Positions 43,093-52,129 are shown, counted from the first letter of the stretch. The stretch is DNA of 64,000 nucleotides from Pseudomonas sp. LBUM920 (GCF_003852315.1 NZ_CP027762.1:4507501-4571500), one strand, 5' to 3'. The notes: generated by a model not told the origin, from the letters alone. A program made the numbers and translations.

Positions 43093-44895
43093 TTACCGAA
43101 CTTGCTGCAAATGCCCGTAGAGCTTGGCGTACAGGCCACCGTCGGCGATCAGCTGCTGATGATCGCCATCCTCGGCGATGTGCCCACCATCAAACACCAG
43201 TACCCGGTCAGCCTGTTTCACCGCTGAAAGCCGGTGCGCGATGATCAGTGTAGTACGCCCACTGAGAAACCGCGCCAGCGCCTGGTGCAGGTTGTATTCG
43301 GTGGCGGCGTCCAGGGCGGACGTGGCCTCATCCAGAATCACCACTTTGGGCTCGGCCAACACCATTCGCGCGATGGCCAGGCGTTGACGCTGACCGCCGG
43401 AAAACCGTACGCCGGAGCGCCCCACTACGCTGTCCAGCCCCAGCGGCAGTGCCTTGACGGTAGCATCCAGCTGGGCGATTTCCAGTGCCTGCCAACAGGC
43501 CTGATCGCTGCGGGTGCGACCCATGGTCAGGTTGGCGCGCACGGTGTCGTTGAACAACGCCGGGTGTTGCAGCACCACGGCGACGTTTTCGCGGATAGTC
43601 GCAAGCCCGATTTCCTGCTGGGTGGCCCCGCCGAAGCGAATGCTGCCGGCTTGCGGCGTATACAGCCCCAGCAGCAGTTGCACCAGGGTACTTTTGCCGC
43701 CGCCGCTGGCGCCGACAATCGCAACCTTCTCACCCGGCGCAATGGCCAGGTTCAACTGATCGAGCACCAGCTCGTCGCCGTAGCCGAAATTCAGGCCGCG
43801 CACCTCGATGCCGACGGTCTCACGCCCGGTGAACGGGTCTGCGCCGCCGGCATACTGCGGCTCGTCGGCGCGCGCCAGCAGCTCGTTGATCCGCGTCAGC
43901 GCCCCGCCCGCCGCGTAGTAAGCGTATTGCAGGTTCAACAACTGCTCCACCGGCCCGATCATGAACCACAGGTAGCTGAACACCGCGAGCATCTGGCCGA
44001 TGGACAAGTCGGAAAACAGCACCGTGAGCATCGCCGCAGCGCGGAAGATGTCGATGCCAAACTGAAACAACAGGCCACTGGCACGGCTGGAGGCGTCGGT
44101 TTTCCATTGGGAATGGATCGCGTAGTCGCGCACTTCCTGGGCGCGCTGGCCGAGGCGTCCGAGGAAAAAGCCCTGGCGGTTTCCCGCACGCACTTCCTGG
44201 ATCGCGTCGAGGGTTTCGGTCAATGCCTGGGTAAAGCGCGACGTGCTGTCGTTTTCAAGCTTCTTCAAGTGTTTGACGCGTTTGCCCAGCTGTACCGTGG
44301 CGTAGATCACCAACGGATTGAACAGCAGGATCAGCAGCGCCAACTGCCAGTGCATCCACACCAGAATCGCCGAAGTGCCGACCAGCGTGAGCATGGCCAC
44401 CAGGAAGCGGCTGAGGGTCTCGCCGACAAACTTGTCCAGCGTATCCAGGTCGGTGACCAGGTGCGTGGTAACCGTGCCGCTGCCCAGGCTTTCGTATTCG
44501 CCAAGGGAAATGCGCTTGAGCCGCTCGATCAGGCGCACGCGAATGCGGTAGACAATGTCCTTCGCCAGCCGCGCAAACAGCCGCGCCTGCACCACGTTGA
44601 ATACCAGTGCGCCGCAACGCAGGCACAGCGTCAGCAACAGCATCAGGCCGATATAACCGGCCGCCTTCTGCCAGCCCAGGGGCAACGCGTTGTTCATCAC
44701 CTTGAGCGCGGCATCGCCACGGCCCAGCAACACTTCGTCTACCAGCAGAGGCAACAGCAATGGAATCGGCACGCTGCACAACGTCGCCAGCACAGCGACG
44801 CCGTTGGCAATCCACAGCGATTTTTTGTGGCGCAGGGCCAGGCGGCGAATCTCCGCCCAGGTCAGTCGGTCGGTACGGTCGGGCTGGTCATGCAC
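43093..44895 (-). CDS. ABC exporter, fused membrane and ATPase domains
   Basis: This is 600 residues. The first 330 carry six membrane segments of type I exporters (MsbA/LmrA-like). The ATPase has Walker A VGASGGGKST (about 392), signature RFSGGQRQRLAIARM (about 495), Walker B KVVILDEATSALD and the H-loop TLIIAHRLSAV. It probably acts as a homodimer exporting a lipid or drug. The start is a GTG that overlaps the preceding DsbA-like gene by 8 bp, with GGAG 10 bases upstream inside that gene. It is therefore the last gene of the trhO unit. Confidence 0.93.
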   Translation of the reverse strand: MHDQPDRTDRLTWAEIRRLALRHKKSLWIANGVAVLATLCSVPIPLLLPLLVDEVLLGRGDAALKVMNNALPLGWQKAAGYIGLMLLLTLCLRCGALVFNVVQARLFARLAKDIVYRIRVRLIERLKRISLGEYESLGSGTVTTHLVTDLDTLDKFVGETLSRFLVAMLTLVGTSAILVWMHWQLALLILLFNPLVIYATVQLGKRVKHLKKLENDSTSRFTQALTETLDAIQEVRAGNRQGFFLGRLGQRAQEVRDYAIHSQWKTDASSRASGLLFQFGIDIFRAAAMLTVLFSDLSIGQMLAVFSYLWFMIGPVEQLLNLQYAYYAAGGALTRINELLARADEPQYAGGADPFTGRETVGIEVRGLNFGYGDELVLDQLNLAIAPGEKVAIVGASGGGKSTLVQLLLGLYTPQAGSIRFGGATQQEIGLATIRENVAVVLQHPALFNDTVRANLTMGRTRSDQACWQALEIAQLDATVKALPLGLDSVVGRSGVRFSGGQRQRLAIARMVLAEPKVVILDEATSALDAATEYNLHQALARFLSGRTTLIIAHRLSAVKQADRVLVFDGGHIAEDGDHQQLIADGGLYAKLYGHLQQVR

Positions 44896-45523
44896 AGGTG
44901 GCTCGCTCCAACCAGCGGGCGAGCAATGGCGACAGCTCGGACAGCGGCTGGTAGCCGTTGGTCAACAAGGCCAACTGACCGTTCCGCTCAGCCAGCAGGG
45001 TCGGGAAACCGGCAATGCCCAGATCCTGCACCCAGGTGAAATCAGCGGCCGTCGCGGCGTGCTGCTCGGCGCGGTCGAACGCGCCGGCAAACTCGATACG
45101 CGGGATGCCCGCCTCCTCGGCCAGATCTACCAGCACGCTGGCCAGCGTCACATCGCGGCCCTCGACGTAAAACGCGCGCTGGATCAGCCCCAGCAGCTTC
45201 CACGCGCAATCCGGCGCCAGGCTGCGCGCCGTGACGATGGCGCGGCACGCGGGCTCGGTGTCATAGACAAAACCATCGGGCAGTGCGCCTTCACGCGTGA
45301 ACGGCTGACCGGTGGCCTCGGTGACCGCCTGCCAGTGCTCAAGGATGTAGCGCCGGGTGGTCGGCTCCAACGCCGCGCCACTGCCGGTGCGCAAACCGCC
45401 CACCACCAGGTGCAGCTCCACGCCCGCAGCCTGGGCCTGCTCGACCAACGCCTCGGCCACCGGGGCAAAGCCCCAGCACCAGGAACACATCGGGTCCATC
45501 ACATAGAGCAGGCGCGCGGGCAT
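44888..45523 (-). CDS. DsbA-family (FrnE-like) thioredoxin-fold protein
   Basis: This is 211 residues, without a signal peptide. The redox motif MDPMCSWCWGF has Cys13 and Cys16. The cis-proline loop is GIAGFPTLL. It resembles cytoplasmic FrnE-type oxidoreductases, which act in disulfide handling or detoxification. It starts 3 bp after the trhO stop codon and overlaps the ABC-transporter start by 8 bp, so all three are co-transcribed. The in-cell substrate is unknown. Confidence 0.92.
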   Translation of the reverse strand: MPARLLYVMDPMCSWCWGFAPVAEALVEQAQAAGVELHLVVGGLRTGSGAALEPTTRRYILEHWQAVTEATGQPFTREGALPDGFVYDTEPACRAIVTARSLAPDCAWKLLGLIQRAFYVEGRDVTLASVLVDLAEEAGIPRIEFAGAFDRAEQHAATAADFTWVQDLGIAGFPTLLAERNGQLALLTNGYQPLSELSPLLARWLERATCA

Positions 45524-45526
45524 GGG

Positions 45527-46468
45527 TCAGGCCTCGGAAGGGGTTTGCTTATAGTTGAAGCCAATCGGGTGCGGCATATTGCGGGCCTTGGCCAGCTCGA
45601 TCTGCTTTTGCCGGTCAATCGCGCTGCGACGGGTCTTCTCCGGCAGCTTATCCCAGCAATGCGGGCAGCTGATGCCAGCCACATAGTGCTCGGACGCGCG
45701 GTCTTCGACGCTGACCGGTGTACGGCAGGCATGACATTGATCGTAGTCGCCTTCGCTCAAGTCGTGGCGCACAGTCACGCGGTTGTCGAACACAAAGCAG
45801 TCGCCCTGCCATTTGGTCTCTTCCTGCGGCACCTCTTCGAGGTACTTCAGAATGCCGCCCTTGAGGTGGTAAACCTCGTCAAAGCCTTCGCTGAGCATGT
45901 AGCTCGACGCCTTTTCGCAGCGAATGCCGCCGGTGCAGAACATGGCGACTTTCTTGTGCTTGGCCGGGTCGAAGTTGGCTTTGATGTAGTCGGGAAATTC
46001 GCGAAAACTGGTGGTCTTCGGGTCAATCGCGCCTTCAAAGGTGCCAATGGACACTTCGTAATCGTTACGGGTGTCGATCAACAGTACTTGCGGGTCGCTG
46101 ATCAGCGCGTTCCAGTCTTTGGGGTCGACGTAGGTGCCGACTTTTTTATTCGGGTCGACGCCTTCGACGCCCAGGGTCACGATCTCTTTCTTGAGCTTGA
46201 CCTTGGTGCGGTAGAACGGCTGGTCATCGCAGTACGACTCTTTGTGGTCGATGTCGTCCATGCGTGGGTCGTTCTTCAGCCAGGCCATCAGGCCATCAAT
46301 GCCTTCGCGGCTGCCGGAAACGGTGCCGTTGATGCCTTCTTCGGCGATCAGTAACGTGCCTTTGATGCCGTTGTCGACCATCGCCTGCAGCAGTGGCTCG
46401 CGCAGGGCGACGTAATCTTCGAGGGTGACGAACTTATACAGTGCCGCCACGACAATCGGTTGAGTCAT
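45527..46468 (-). CDS. trhO: tRNA uridine(34) hydroxylase, rhodanese-type
   Basis: This is 313 residues, the former YceA family. The N-terminal acylphosphatase-like part (LLIAEEGINGTVSGSREGID) precedes a rhodanese domain with catalytic Cys178 in MFCTGGIRCEKASSYM. A C-terminal zinc-like cluster follows (CHACRTPV..ISCPHCWDKL). TrhO hydroxylates uridine 34 of certain tRNAs to 5-hydroxyuridine using oxygen. It is the first gene of a unit with the DsbA-like and ABC-transporter genes. The ATG at 46468 is clear. Confidence 0.95.
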   Translation of the reverse strand: MTQPIVVAALYKFVTLEDYVALREPLLQAMVDNGIKGTLLIAEEGINGTVSGSREGIDGLMAWLKNDPRMDDIDHKESYCDDQPFYRTKVKLKKEIVTLGVEGVDPNKKVGTYVDPKDWNALISDPQVLLIDTRNDYEVSIGTFEGAIDPKTTSFREFPDYIKANFDPAKHKKVAMFCTGGIRCEKASSYMLSEGFDEVYHLKGGILKYLEEVPQEETKWQGDCFVFDNRVTVRHDLSEGDYDQCHACRTPVSVEDRASEHYVAGISCPHCWDKLPEKTRRSAIDRQKQIELAKARNMPHPIGFNYKQTPSEA

Positions 46469-46556
46469 GGGTGTTCTCTCCAGGTGGCTACCCTCGTAAG
46501 GGGTGAACCGGATAACGGCAGCTGCGAGTTTTTAGCCGCAAGCTGCAAGTAAAAGC

Positions 46557-46586
46557 AAAAAAAACGCGCCGACTGGGCGGCGCGTT
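46557..46586 (-). terminator. intrinsic terminator downstream of bolA
   Basis: On the minus strand AACGCGCCG pairs with CGGCGCGTT around CCCAGT, followed by eight Ts (the A run at 46557-46564). It ends the DUF2059-bolA transcript about 70 bp past bolA and before trhO. Confidence 0.9.
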
Positions 46587-46657
46587 GGGGATTGTAGCAA
46601 GAAGGCAGCTGCGAGGGCTCTAATCTTGTCGCTGACAGCTGACAACGTGTGGCTGCT

Positions 46658-46945
46658 TCAATGCCCTCCGGCGCAGGTCGGCGAGGCCGGGGCTGCGTCG
46701 ATTTTCGCCCATTCTTCAGGCGTGTAGGTATGCAGCGCCAACGCATGAAACTCGCTCATCAGGTCACCCAGCGTGGCGTAGACCGTCTGATGGCGCTTGA
46801 CGCGGTTAAGCCCCTCGAACTGCTGGCTGACCAGCACGGCCTTGAAGTGGGTCTGCAACCCACGGCTGTGCATATGGCTTTCATCCAGCACGCTCACGTG
46901 TTGCGGGCTCAGGGCGGCGAGCGCCGTTTCGATACGCTGTTGCAT
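46658..46945 (-). CDS. bolA: BolA-family protein
   Basis: This is 95 residues from the ATG at 46945, which has AGGA 6 bases upstream; an ATG two codons earlier lies directly on that site. It has the family signature: VLDESHMHSRGLQTHFKAVLVSQQFEGLNRVKRHQTVYATLG and FHALALHTYTPEEW. BolA acts with monothiol glutaredoxins on iron-sulfur clusters and also regulates transcription and cell shape. It lies 12 bp after the DUF2059 gene and is followed by a strong terminator. Confidence 0.94.
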   Translation of the reverse strand: MQQRIETALAALSPQHVSVLDESHMHSRGLQTHFKAVLVSQQFEGLNRVKRHQTVYATLGDLMSEFHALALHTYTPEEWAKIDAAPASPTCAGGH

Positions 46946-46957
46946 GTTCATTCCTGC

Positions 46958-47476
46958 TTACTTCTTCTTGGCCGGTGCGGCGGCTTTTGGCGTCAGCTCG
47001 TTGGTCATGTCTTCCAACAGCTTGTTGACTACCGGCACAGCGCTTTCCAGCTTGGCCTGGGTCATCTGTGCCGACTGCTGGGTCAGCTGCGGCATTTTTT
47101 CCAGGACTTTCTTGCCCAGTGGCGACTGGTAGAAGGCAACCAGGTCCTTGAGTTCGGATTCGCTGAAGTTGGTGGTGTAAAGCTTGACCATGTCCGGTTT
47201 CAGCTTCGGCCAGCCGATGGCCTGGTCCAGCGCGGCGTTGGCCTTGGCCTGGTAGCTGTCCAGTACGGACTGCTTGGCGGCAGGCGCCTTGGTCTGTTCG
47301 AAACGCTGGGCGAACATTTGCTGCACTTGCATGTACACCGGGGTACCCAGCTTGTCAGCGTGGGCCAGGGTAAGGAAGGCTTCGGCACTGGCGTTATGGC
47401 TGGCGGTATCGGCAAAGACTTGGCCGCTGGCGCAAACCAGAGCAACCGCGGTACAGATGGCACGAAGACGAGTCAT
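46958..47476 (-). CDS. exported DUF2059 protein
   Basis: This is 172 residues with a signal peptide ending at about residue 22 (GQVFA). The DUF2059 helical domain lies near the C-terminus (MVKLYTTNFSESELKDLVAFYQSPLGKKVLEKMPQL). The tail is rich in Ala, Pro and Lys. It is a periplasmic protein of unknown function. The ATG has AAGGAA 7 bases upstream. It is transcribed with bolA and is divergent from fumC, with 193 bp between them. Confidence 0.9.
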   Translation of the reverse strand: MTRLRAICTAVALVCASGQVFADTASHNASAEAFLTLAHADKLGTPVYMQVQQMFAQRFEQTKAPAAKQSVLDSYQAKANAALDQAIGWPKLKPDMVKLYTTNFSESELKDLVAFYQSPLGKKVLEKMPQLTQQSAQMTQAKLESAVPVVNKLLEDMTNELTPKAAAPAKKK

Positions 47477-47669
47477 CGAGTTTCCTTTTCTAGCAGGCGA
47501 GGTAAGACCCCAAGGGCGACCATTCTGCGCCTAAAAAACCTCGCGGCTCAACCCCAGGCCTTGTTCGGCCTGGATTTGCAGGGCTTGCCTGCGATGAAAA
47601 GTCTTTTATGGAACCCCCAAGGCCCATCACGGCCTAAACTGCGCAAACGAACCTGAAGGAGTGTGCCCG

Positions 47670-49058
47670 ATGAGCCGTATCGAAACCGACAGCCTGGGAG
47701 AAGTGCATGTCCCGGATGACGCTTACTGGGGCGCGCAGACCCAACGCTCGCTGGTGAATTTCGCCATCGGCGAGCAACGCATGCCATTGGCTGTGCTGCA
47801 TGCCCTGGCCCTGATCAAGAAGGCAGCGGCGCGGGTCAACGACCGCAATGGCGACTTGCCTGCCGATATCGCCCGCCTGATCGAACAGGCCGCCGATGAA
47901 GTGCTCGACGGTCAGCATGACGACCAGTTCCCACTGGTGGTCTGGCAGACCGGCAGCGGCACCCAGAGCAACATGAACGCCAACGAAGTGATCGCCGGCC
48001 GCGCCAACGAGCTGTCGGGCCAGCCCCGCGGTGGCAAAAGCCCGGTGCACCCGAACGATCATGTCAACCGCTCCCAAAGCTCCAACGACTGCTTCCCCAC
48101 CGCCATGAGCATCGCGACGGTGCAGGCGATCAACAAGCAACTGTTGCCGGCGATCACCAACCTGTCAGGTGGGCTGGCGGAGCTGTCGGCGCGGCACATG
48201 AAGCTGGTCAAGACCGGCCGCACGCACATGATGGACGCCACGCCGATCACTTTTGGCCAGGAAGTCTCGGCGTTTATCGCCCAGCTCGACTACGCCGAAC
48301 GCGCGATCCGCAGCGCCCTGCCCCCGGTGTGCGAACTGGCCCAGGGCGGCACCGCCGTCGGCACCGGGCTCAACTCGCCCCACGGCTTTGGCGAGGCGAT
48401 TGCTGCCGAGTTGGCCGCCTTGTCGGGGCTGCCCTTTGTGACCGCCCCGAACAAATTCGCCGCCCTCTCCGGCCACGAGCCGCTGGTAACCTTGCACGGC
48501 GCGCTGAAAACCCTCGCGGTGGCGCTGATGAAAATCGCCAACGACCTGCGCCTGCTGGGTTCCGGCCCGCGCGCCGGGTTGGCCGAGGTCAAGTTGCCAG
48601 CCAACGAGCCGGGCAGCTCGATCATGCCGGGCAAGGTCAACCCGACTCAATGCGAAGCGCTGTCGATGCTGGCCTGCCAAGTGCTGGGCAATGACGTGAC
48701 CATCGGCATTGCCGCCAGCCAGGGCCACTTGCAGTTGAACGTGTACAAGCCGGTGATCATCCACAACCTGCTGGAATCGATCCGCCTGCTGGCCGACGGT
48801 TGCAACAACTTCCAGGAACACTGCATTGCCGGCCTTGAGCCGGATGCCGAGCAAATGGCCGAACACCTGGAACGCGGCCTGATGCTGGTGACCGCGCTCA
48901 ACCCGCACATTGGCTACGACAAGTCGGCGCAGATCGCCAAGAAGGCGTATGCCGAGGGCCTGACGCTGCGTGAAGCCGCACTGGCGCTGGGCTTCTTGAC
49001 TGATGAAGAGTTCGACCAGTGGGTACGCCCGGAAAACATGCTCGAGGCCGGCCACTAA
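47670..49058 (+). CDS. fumC: class II fumarate hydratase
   Basis: This is 462 residues. The ATG at 47670 has AAGGAG 8 bases upstream; a GTG three codons earlier touches that site. Family motifs are intact: WQTGSGTQSNMNANEV, the H-P-N-D-HVN-SQSSND segment, GRTHMMDATPITFGQE, and the signature GSSIMPGKVNPTQ at about 314-327 with the catalytic serine. It interconverts fumarate and malate in the TCA cycle without an iron-sulfur cluster. In Pseudomonas this isozyme is used under low iron or oxidative stress. It is divergent from the DUF2059-bolA unit. Confidence 0.96.
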   Translation: MSRIETDSLGEVHVPDDAYWGAQTQRSLVNFAIGEQRMPLAVLHALALIKKAAARVNDRNGDLPADIARLIEQAADEVLDGQHDDQFPLVVWQTGSGTQSNMNANEVIAGRANELSGQPRGGKSPVHPNDHVNRSQSSNDCFPTAMSIATVQAINKQLLPAITNLSGGLAELSARHMKLVKTGRTHMMDATPITFGQEVSAFIAQLDYAERAIRSALPPVCELAQGGTAVGTGLNSPHGFGEAIAAELAALSGLPFVTAPNKFAALSGHEPLVTLHGALKTLAVALMKIANDLRLLGSGPRAGLAEVKLPANEPGSSIMPGKVNPTQCEALSMLACQVLGNDVTIGIAASQGHLQLNVYKPVIIHNLLESIRLLADGCNNFQEHCIAGLEPDAEQMAEHLERGLMLVTALNPHIGYDKSAQIAKKAYAEGLTLREAALALGFLTDEEFDQWVRPENMLEAGH

Positions 49059-49122
49059 CCTCGGGCTTTTGACTCGCTTTCGATCTGCTTTTGATCCAAA
49101 GCGACCCGTTAACCACGCTGGC

Positions 49123-49227
49123 CGCACGCAGGCTTGAATCCGTGGCTAACCCGGCAGGACGCCGGGTTAGCCACGCTGGGCCGAGGATGGCCCAGCGCGG
49201 CGGCCCACGGATTCAAGCCTGCGTGCG
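49123..49227. repeat. branched intergenic repeat with three stems
   Basis: An outer 23-bp perfect inverted repeat (49123-49145 with 49205-49227) encloses two further hairpins: GGCTAACCCGGC/GCCGGGTTAGCC (49144-49155 and 49161-49172) and CCACGCTGGGCC/GGCCCAGCGCGG (49171-49182 and 49189-49200). It can fold as a three-way junction as DNA or RNA. From memory, similar elements recur in genomes of the P. fluorescens group. Confidence 0.85.
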
Positions 49228-49388
49228 AGCACACCGAGCCTAGGCGAGGTGCCGAGTGGTGGAGCGAGGACCTTTTGCTTACTTTTGGGCCTTCCAACAG
49301 TGAGCCGCTGTAAGCGCGCAACCAATAGCAGCCGTTACCGCAGAAATGGATAGGTACGCCGACTAATATCCCAGTCAACTGACATACC

Positions 49389-49418
49389 GCCATCGCAGGC
49401 AAGCCAGCTCCCACATTT
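49389..49418. repeat. single REP unit
   Basis: The sequence GCCATCGCAGGCAAGCC followed by AGCTCCCACATTT is one arm of the GTGGGAGC-type Pseudomonas REP. No opposing arm is present. Confidence 0.7.
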
Positions 49419-49472
49419 AAACCGGTTTACCACCCTAAAGCCGCGGCGACGACTCGGCCGCCACGCCAGGCA

Positions 49473-50429
49473 TCAAGACGCCAGCCGCAGCCGCCGAGCC
49501 CTGAGCCCCGCCAGCAACGACGGCGCCAGCGCCACCGTCGCCGACCCCAGCACCACCACCAGCGCCCCGACGTAGCCCAAGGCGTTGATCTCTTCGGCCT
49601 GCACAAACGCCGGCCATAGCCACGCCGCCAACGCCACCGCCACAAACGTCACCAAGGGCGTCAGCGCCAACGTCGCACTGACCCGCGAGGCCTCCCAATG
49701 CGCCAACGCTTCGGCAAACGCACCGTAAGCCACCAGCGTATTCATGCAGCACGCCAGCAACAGCCAGCCTTGCAGCGGGCTCAACTGCAGCGCCTCCAGC
49801 GGATGCGCCCACGGCGTGAGCAACGCGGCGCACGACAGGTAGATCACCATCATCACCTGCAGCGAATTCCACACCGTCAGCAACTGCTTCTGGCCCAAGG
49901 CGTAAAACACCCAGATGGTGGTGGCGAGCAGAATCGTCAGCACCCCGGCGGTGTAGGTGCCCAGGGACGTGAGCATTTCCACCAGGCGTTGATTGAAGAA
50001 CAGCCCGAAGCCGATGATCAACACCACCAGGCCAACACCCTGGCCCAGGCTGAAACGCTCCTTGAACACAAACACGCTGGCGACCATCAGAAAGATCGGC
50101 CCCATCTGCACCACCAACTGGGCCGTGCCGGGGCTGAGCATTTTCAGGCCTACCAGGTACAACACGTAATTGCCCACCAGCCCGCACACCGCCATGGCTA
50201 CCAGCCAACCGCCTTTTGGGCCGAGCACTTTGCGGCTGGGCAGGCGTTGGGTGAGGGCCAAGTAGATAAACAAGCAGCTACCGGCGACAACCAGGCGAAA
50301 CCAGGTGACGGTGACCGGGTCCATCACCAGCAACACTTGTTTGAGTTTGATCGGCAGGATGCCCCACAGGAACGCGGTCAGCAGGGTCAAGCCAAAGCCA
50401 TAAACCCAGCGGCCGGAAGAGATGTGCAT
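49473..50429 (-). CDS. EamA/DMT-family transporter
   Basis: This is 318 residues with ten predicted membrane segments and two EamA repeats (GFGLTLLTAFLWGILPIKLKQVL..MDPVTVTWFRLVVAGSCLF and GVLTILLATTIWVFYALGQKQLL). Such proteins export amino acids or small metabolites. The ATG at 50429 is chosen because it starts just before the first helix; in-frame ATGs 12 and more codons earlier have no ribosome site. The C-terminus is Arg-rich (LRARRLRLAS). Repeat elements flank it on both sides, so it is likely monocistronic. Confidence 0.9.
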   Translation of the reverse strand: MHISSGRWVYGFGLTLLTAFLWGILPIKLKQVLLVMDPVTVTWFRLVVAGSCLFIYLALTQRLPSRKVLGPKGGWLVAMAVCGLVGNYVLYLVGLKMLSPGTAQLVVQMGPIFLMVASVFVFKERFSLGQGVGLVVLIIGFGLFFNQRLVEMLTSLGTYTAGVLTILLATTIWVFYALGQKQLLTVWNSLQVMMVIYLSCAALLTPWAHPLEALQLSPLQGWLLLACCMNTLVAYGAFAEALAHWEASRVSATLALTPLVTFVAVALAAWLWPAFVQAEEINALGYVGALVVVLGSATVALAPSLLAGLRARRLRLAS

Positions 50430-50504
50430 GAGTGCCCCGAATGCCTGAGGAAGTGGAGGCAGCATTCTAGGGGCAAGCGCACGAATTGGGATACGACACA
50501 ATTC

Positions 50505-50599
50505 AAATGTGGGAGCGGGCTTGCTCGCGAACGCGGTGGGTCAGCCTTGCATGTGTTGACTGATCCACCGCTTTCGCGGGCAAGCCCGCTCCCACATTT
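50505..50599. repeat. REPIN (paired inverted REP units)
   Basis: The 27-bp arms at 50505-50531 and 50573-50599 are inverted repeats with one mismatch (AAATGTGGGAGCGGGCTTGC...). An inner arm pair GCGGTGGGTCAG/CTGATCCACCGC extends the stem. This is a typical Pseudomonas REP doublet between the thiolase 3' end and the EamA 5' end. Confidence 0.92.
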
Positions 50600-50624
50600 T
50601 TAAGCCGGGTTTCTTCAGTGGGAC

Positions 50625-51809
50625 CTAGCGTACGGCTTCGAAGAGCCCAGTGGCGCCCATGCCGCCGCCCACGCACATGGTGACCACGCCGTAACGCAGG
50701 TTGCGTCGTTGCAGCTCGCGCACCAAATGCCCGACTTGTCGCGAACCGGTCATGCCGAACGGGTGCCCGATGGAAATCGAGCCGCCATTGACGTTGTATT
50801 TGGCGTTGTCGATCGCCAGGCGGTCGCGCGCATACAGGCACTGCGAGGCAAACGCCTCGTTGAGTTCCCACAGGTCGATATCCGCTACCTGCAAGCCCTT
50901 GGCCTTGAGCAATTTGGGCACCGAAAACACCGGGCCAATGCCCATCTCGTCCGGCTCGCAACCGGCCACGGTAAACCCGCGGAAAAACGCCTTGGGCTTG
51001 AGCCCCAGCGCCAGGGCTTTTTCCAGGCTCATCACCAGTGTCATCGACGCGCCATCGGACAGCTGCGAGGAGTTGCCAGCCGTCACCGAGCCGTCTTCGG
51101 CAAACACCGGTTTGAGCCCTTGCAGGCTGGCCAGCGTGGTGTCCGGGCGGTTGCAGTCATCGCGATCCACCACGCCTTCAAGGATCTGCACCGCGCCGGT
51201 GTGCTTGTCCTCGACCTTGTACGTGACCGTCATCGGCACGATTTCATCGTCGAACAACCCGTCGGCCTGGGCCTGCGCGGTGCGCTGCTGGCTCTGCAGG
51301 GCGTAGCGGTCCTGCGCTTCGCGGCTGACGTTATAGCGCCGCGCGACGATTTCGGCGGTCTGGCCCATCGGGAAGTAGATGCCCGGCACCTGCTCTTGCA
51401 GCAGCGGGTTGATCAGGTTGTCGGTGTTGACGCTTTTGAGGGTCAGGCTGATCGATTCAACGCCACCGGCGACGATGATGTCGCTGCAACCCGAGGCGAT
51501 CTGGTTGGCCGCGATCGCGATCGCCTGCAAGCCCGAGGAGCAGAACCGGTTGAGGGTCATGCCTGCCGTGCCCGTGCCCAATTGCGAGAGCACTGCCACA
51601 TTGCGCCCGATGTTGTAGCCCTGCGCGCCTTCGTTGGAACCGGCACCGACGATGCAATCCTCGACCGTCGCCGGGTCGATGCCATTACGGCTCAGCAGTG
51701 CATTCACGCAATGGGCCGCCATGTCGTCGGGACGGGTCTGGTTGAACTTGCCACGAAAGGATTTGGCCAGGCCGGTTCGCACGCTGTCGACGATCACTAC
51801 TTCACGCAT
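50625..51809 (-). CDS. acetyl-CoA C-acyltransferase (thiolase)
   Basis: This is 394 residues with the full thiolase set: nucleophile Cys90 in NRFCSSGLQ, NEAFASQ, GGSISIGHPFGMTGSR with the catalytic His, and MCVGGGMG with the second Cys. It condenses or cleaves acyl-CoA, so it may serve beta-oxidation or acetoacetyl-CoA formation. It resembles the FadA/AtoB group but has no fadB or CoA-transferase beside it. The ATG at 51809 is clear. It is flanked by REP doublets at both ends. Confidence 0.93.
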   Translation of the reverse strand: MREVVIVDSVRTGLAKSFRGKFNQTRPDDMAAHCVNALLSRNGIDPATVEDCIVGAGSNEGAQGYNIGRNVAVLSQLGTGTAGMTLNRFCSSGLQAIAIAANQIASGCSDIIVAGGVESISLTLKSVNTDNLINPLLQEQVPGIYFPMGQTAEIVARRYNVSREAQDRYALQSQQRTAQAQADGLFDDEIVPMTVTYKVEDKHTGAVQILEGVVDRDDCNRPDTTLASLQGLKPVFAEDGSVTAGNSSQLSDGASMTLVMSLEKALALGLKPKAFFRGFTVAGCEPDEMGIGPVFSVPKLLKAKGLQVADIDLWELNEAFASQCLYARDRLAIDNAKYNVNGGSISIGHPFGMTGSRQVGHLVRELQRRNLRYGVVTMCVGGGMGATGLFEAVR

Positions 51810-52129
51810 GGGCTACCTCGATCTTGTCGTTGTTGGGAGACCAACCGAGGATAAATCCACGCCCTCCCCACCGCGATGATCATTCACCCCGCCTATACAA
51901 AAGCATGGCGATGAGCAGGCTGGTTCTGCCAAGTGGGATGGTGTGGCGGACACGCTCACTGTGGCGAGCAGGCTTGCCCTGCGTTGGGGCGCGAAGCGGC
52001 CCTGATGCAGACGCCGCGTACTTTCATTTAGAACGCATTGACCGACTATGGGGCCGCTTCGCAGCCCAACGCAGGGCAAGCCTGCTCACCACAAAAAGCC
52101 TGCCTGCCACAGGTCAGCGCTCGCCAACG
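51810..52129. other. 320-bp intergenic region with a REP doublet
   Basis: No gene is supported between the thiolase start and the polyphosphate:AMP phosphotransferase stop. The middle is filled by the REP doublet at 51961-52092. The thiolase promoter must lie in about 51810-51960. Confidence 0.6.
51961..52092. repeat. REPIN of the GTGGCGAGCAGG type
   Basis: The arms GTGGCGAGCAGGCTTGCCCT (from 51961) and its near-complement ending CACCAC at 52092 pair over about 42 bp with a few mismatches, including GCGTTGGGGCGCGAAGCGGCCC. About 47 bp lie between them. This is a second REP family, distinct from the one at 50505. Confidence 0.9.

Larger units (their letters stand above)
49059..49472. other. 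414-bp intergenic region built from repeat elements
   Basis: No gene is supported between fumC and the EamA gene. The region holds a branched repeat (49123-49227), a conserved-looking tail with the sequence GGTGCCGAGTGGTGGAGC (about 49237-49300), and a single REP unit (49389-49418). Confidence 0.7.

Noticed and set aside
43234..45039. 601-codon plus-strand frame opposite the ABC exporter and DsbA-like genes
   Set aside because: It is antisense of two genes with intact Walker and CxxC motifs; its composition is Gln/Arg/His-rich.
44690..46354. 554-codon plus-strand frame opposite trhO and the DsbA-like gene
   Set aside because: It spans two well-supported minus-strand genes and shows no domain of its own.
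47551..47572. CCAGGCC/GGCCTGG hairpin upstream of fumC as a riboswitch or terminator
   Set aside because: The stem is short, has no T run, and nothing else in the leader supports a structured element.
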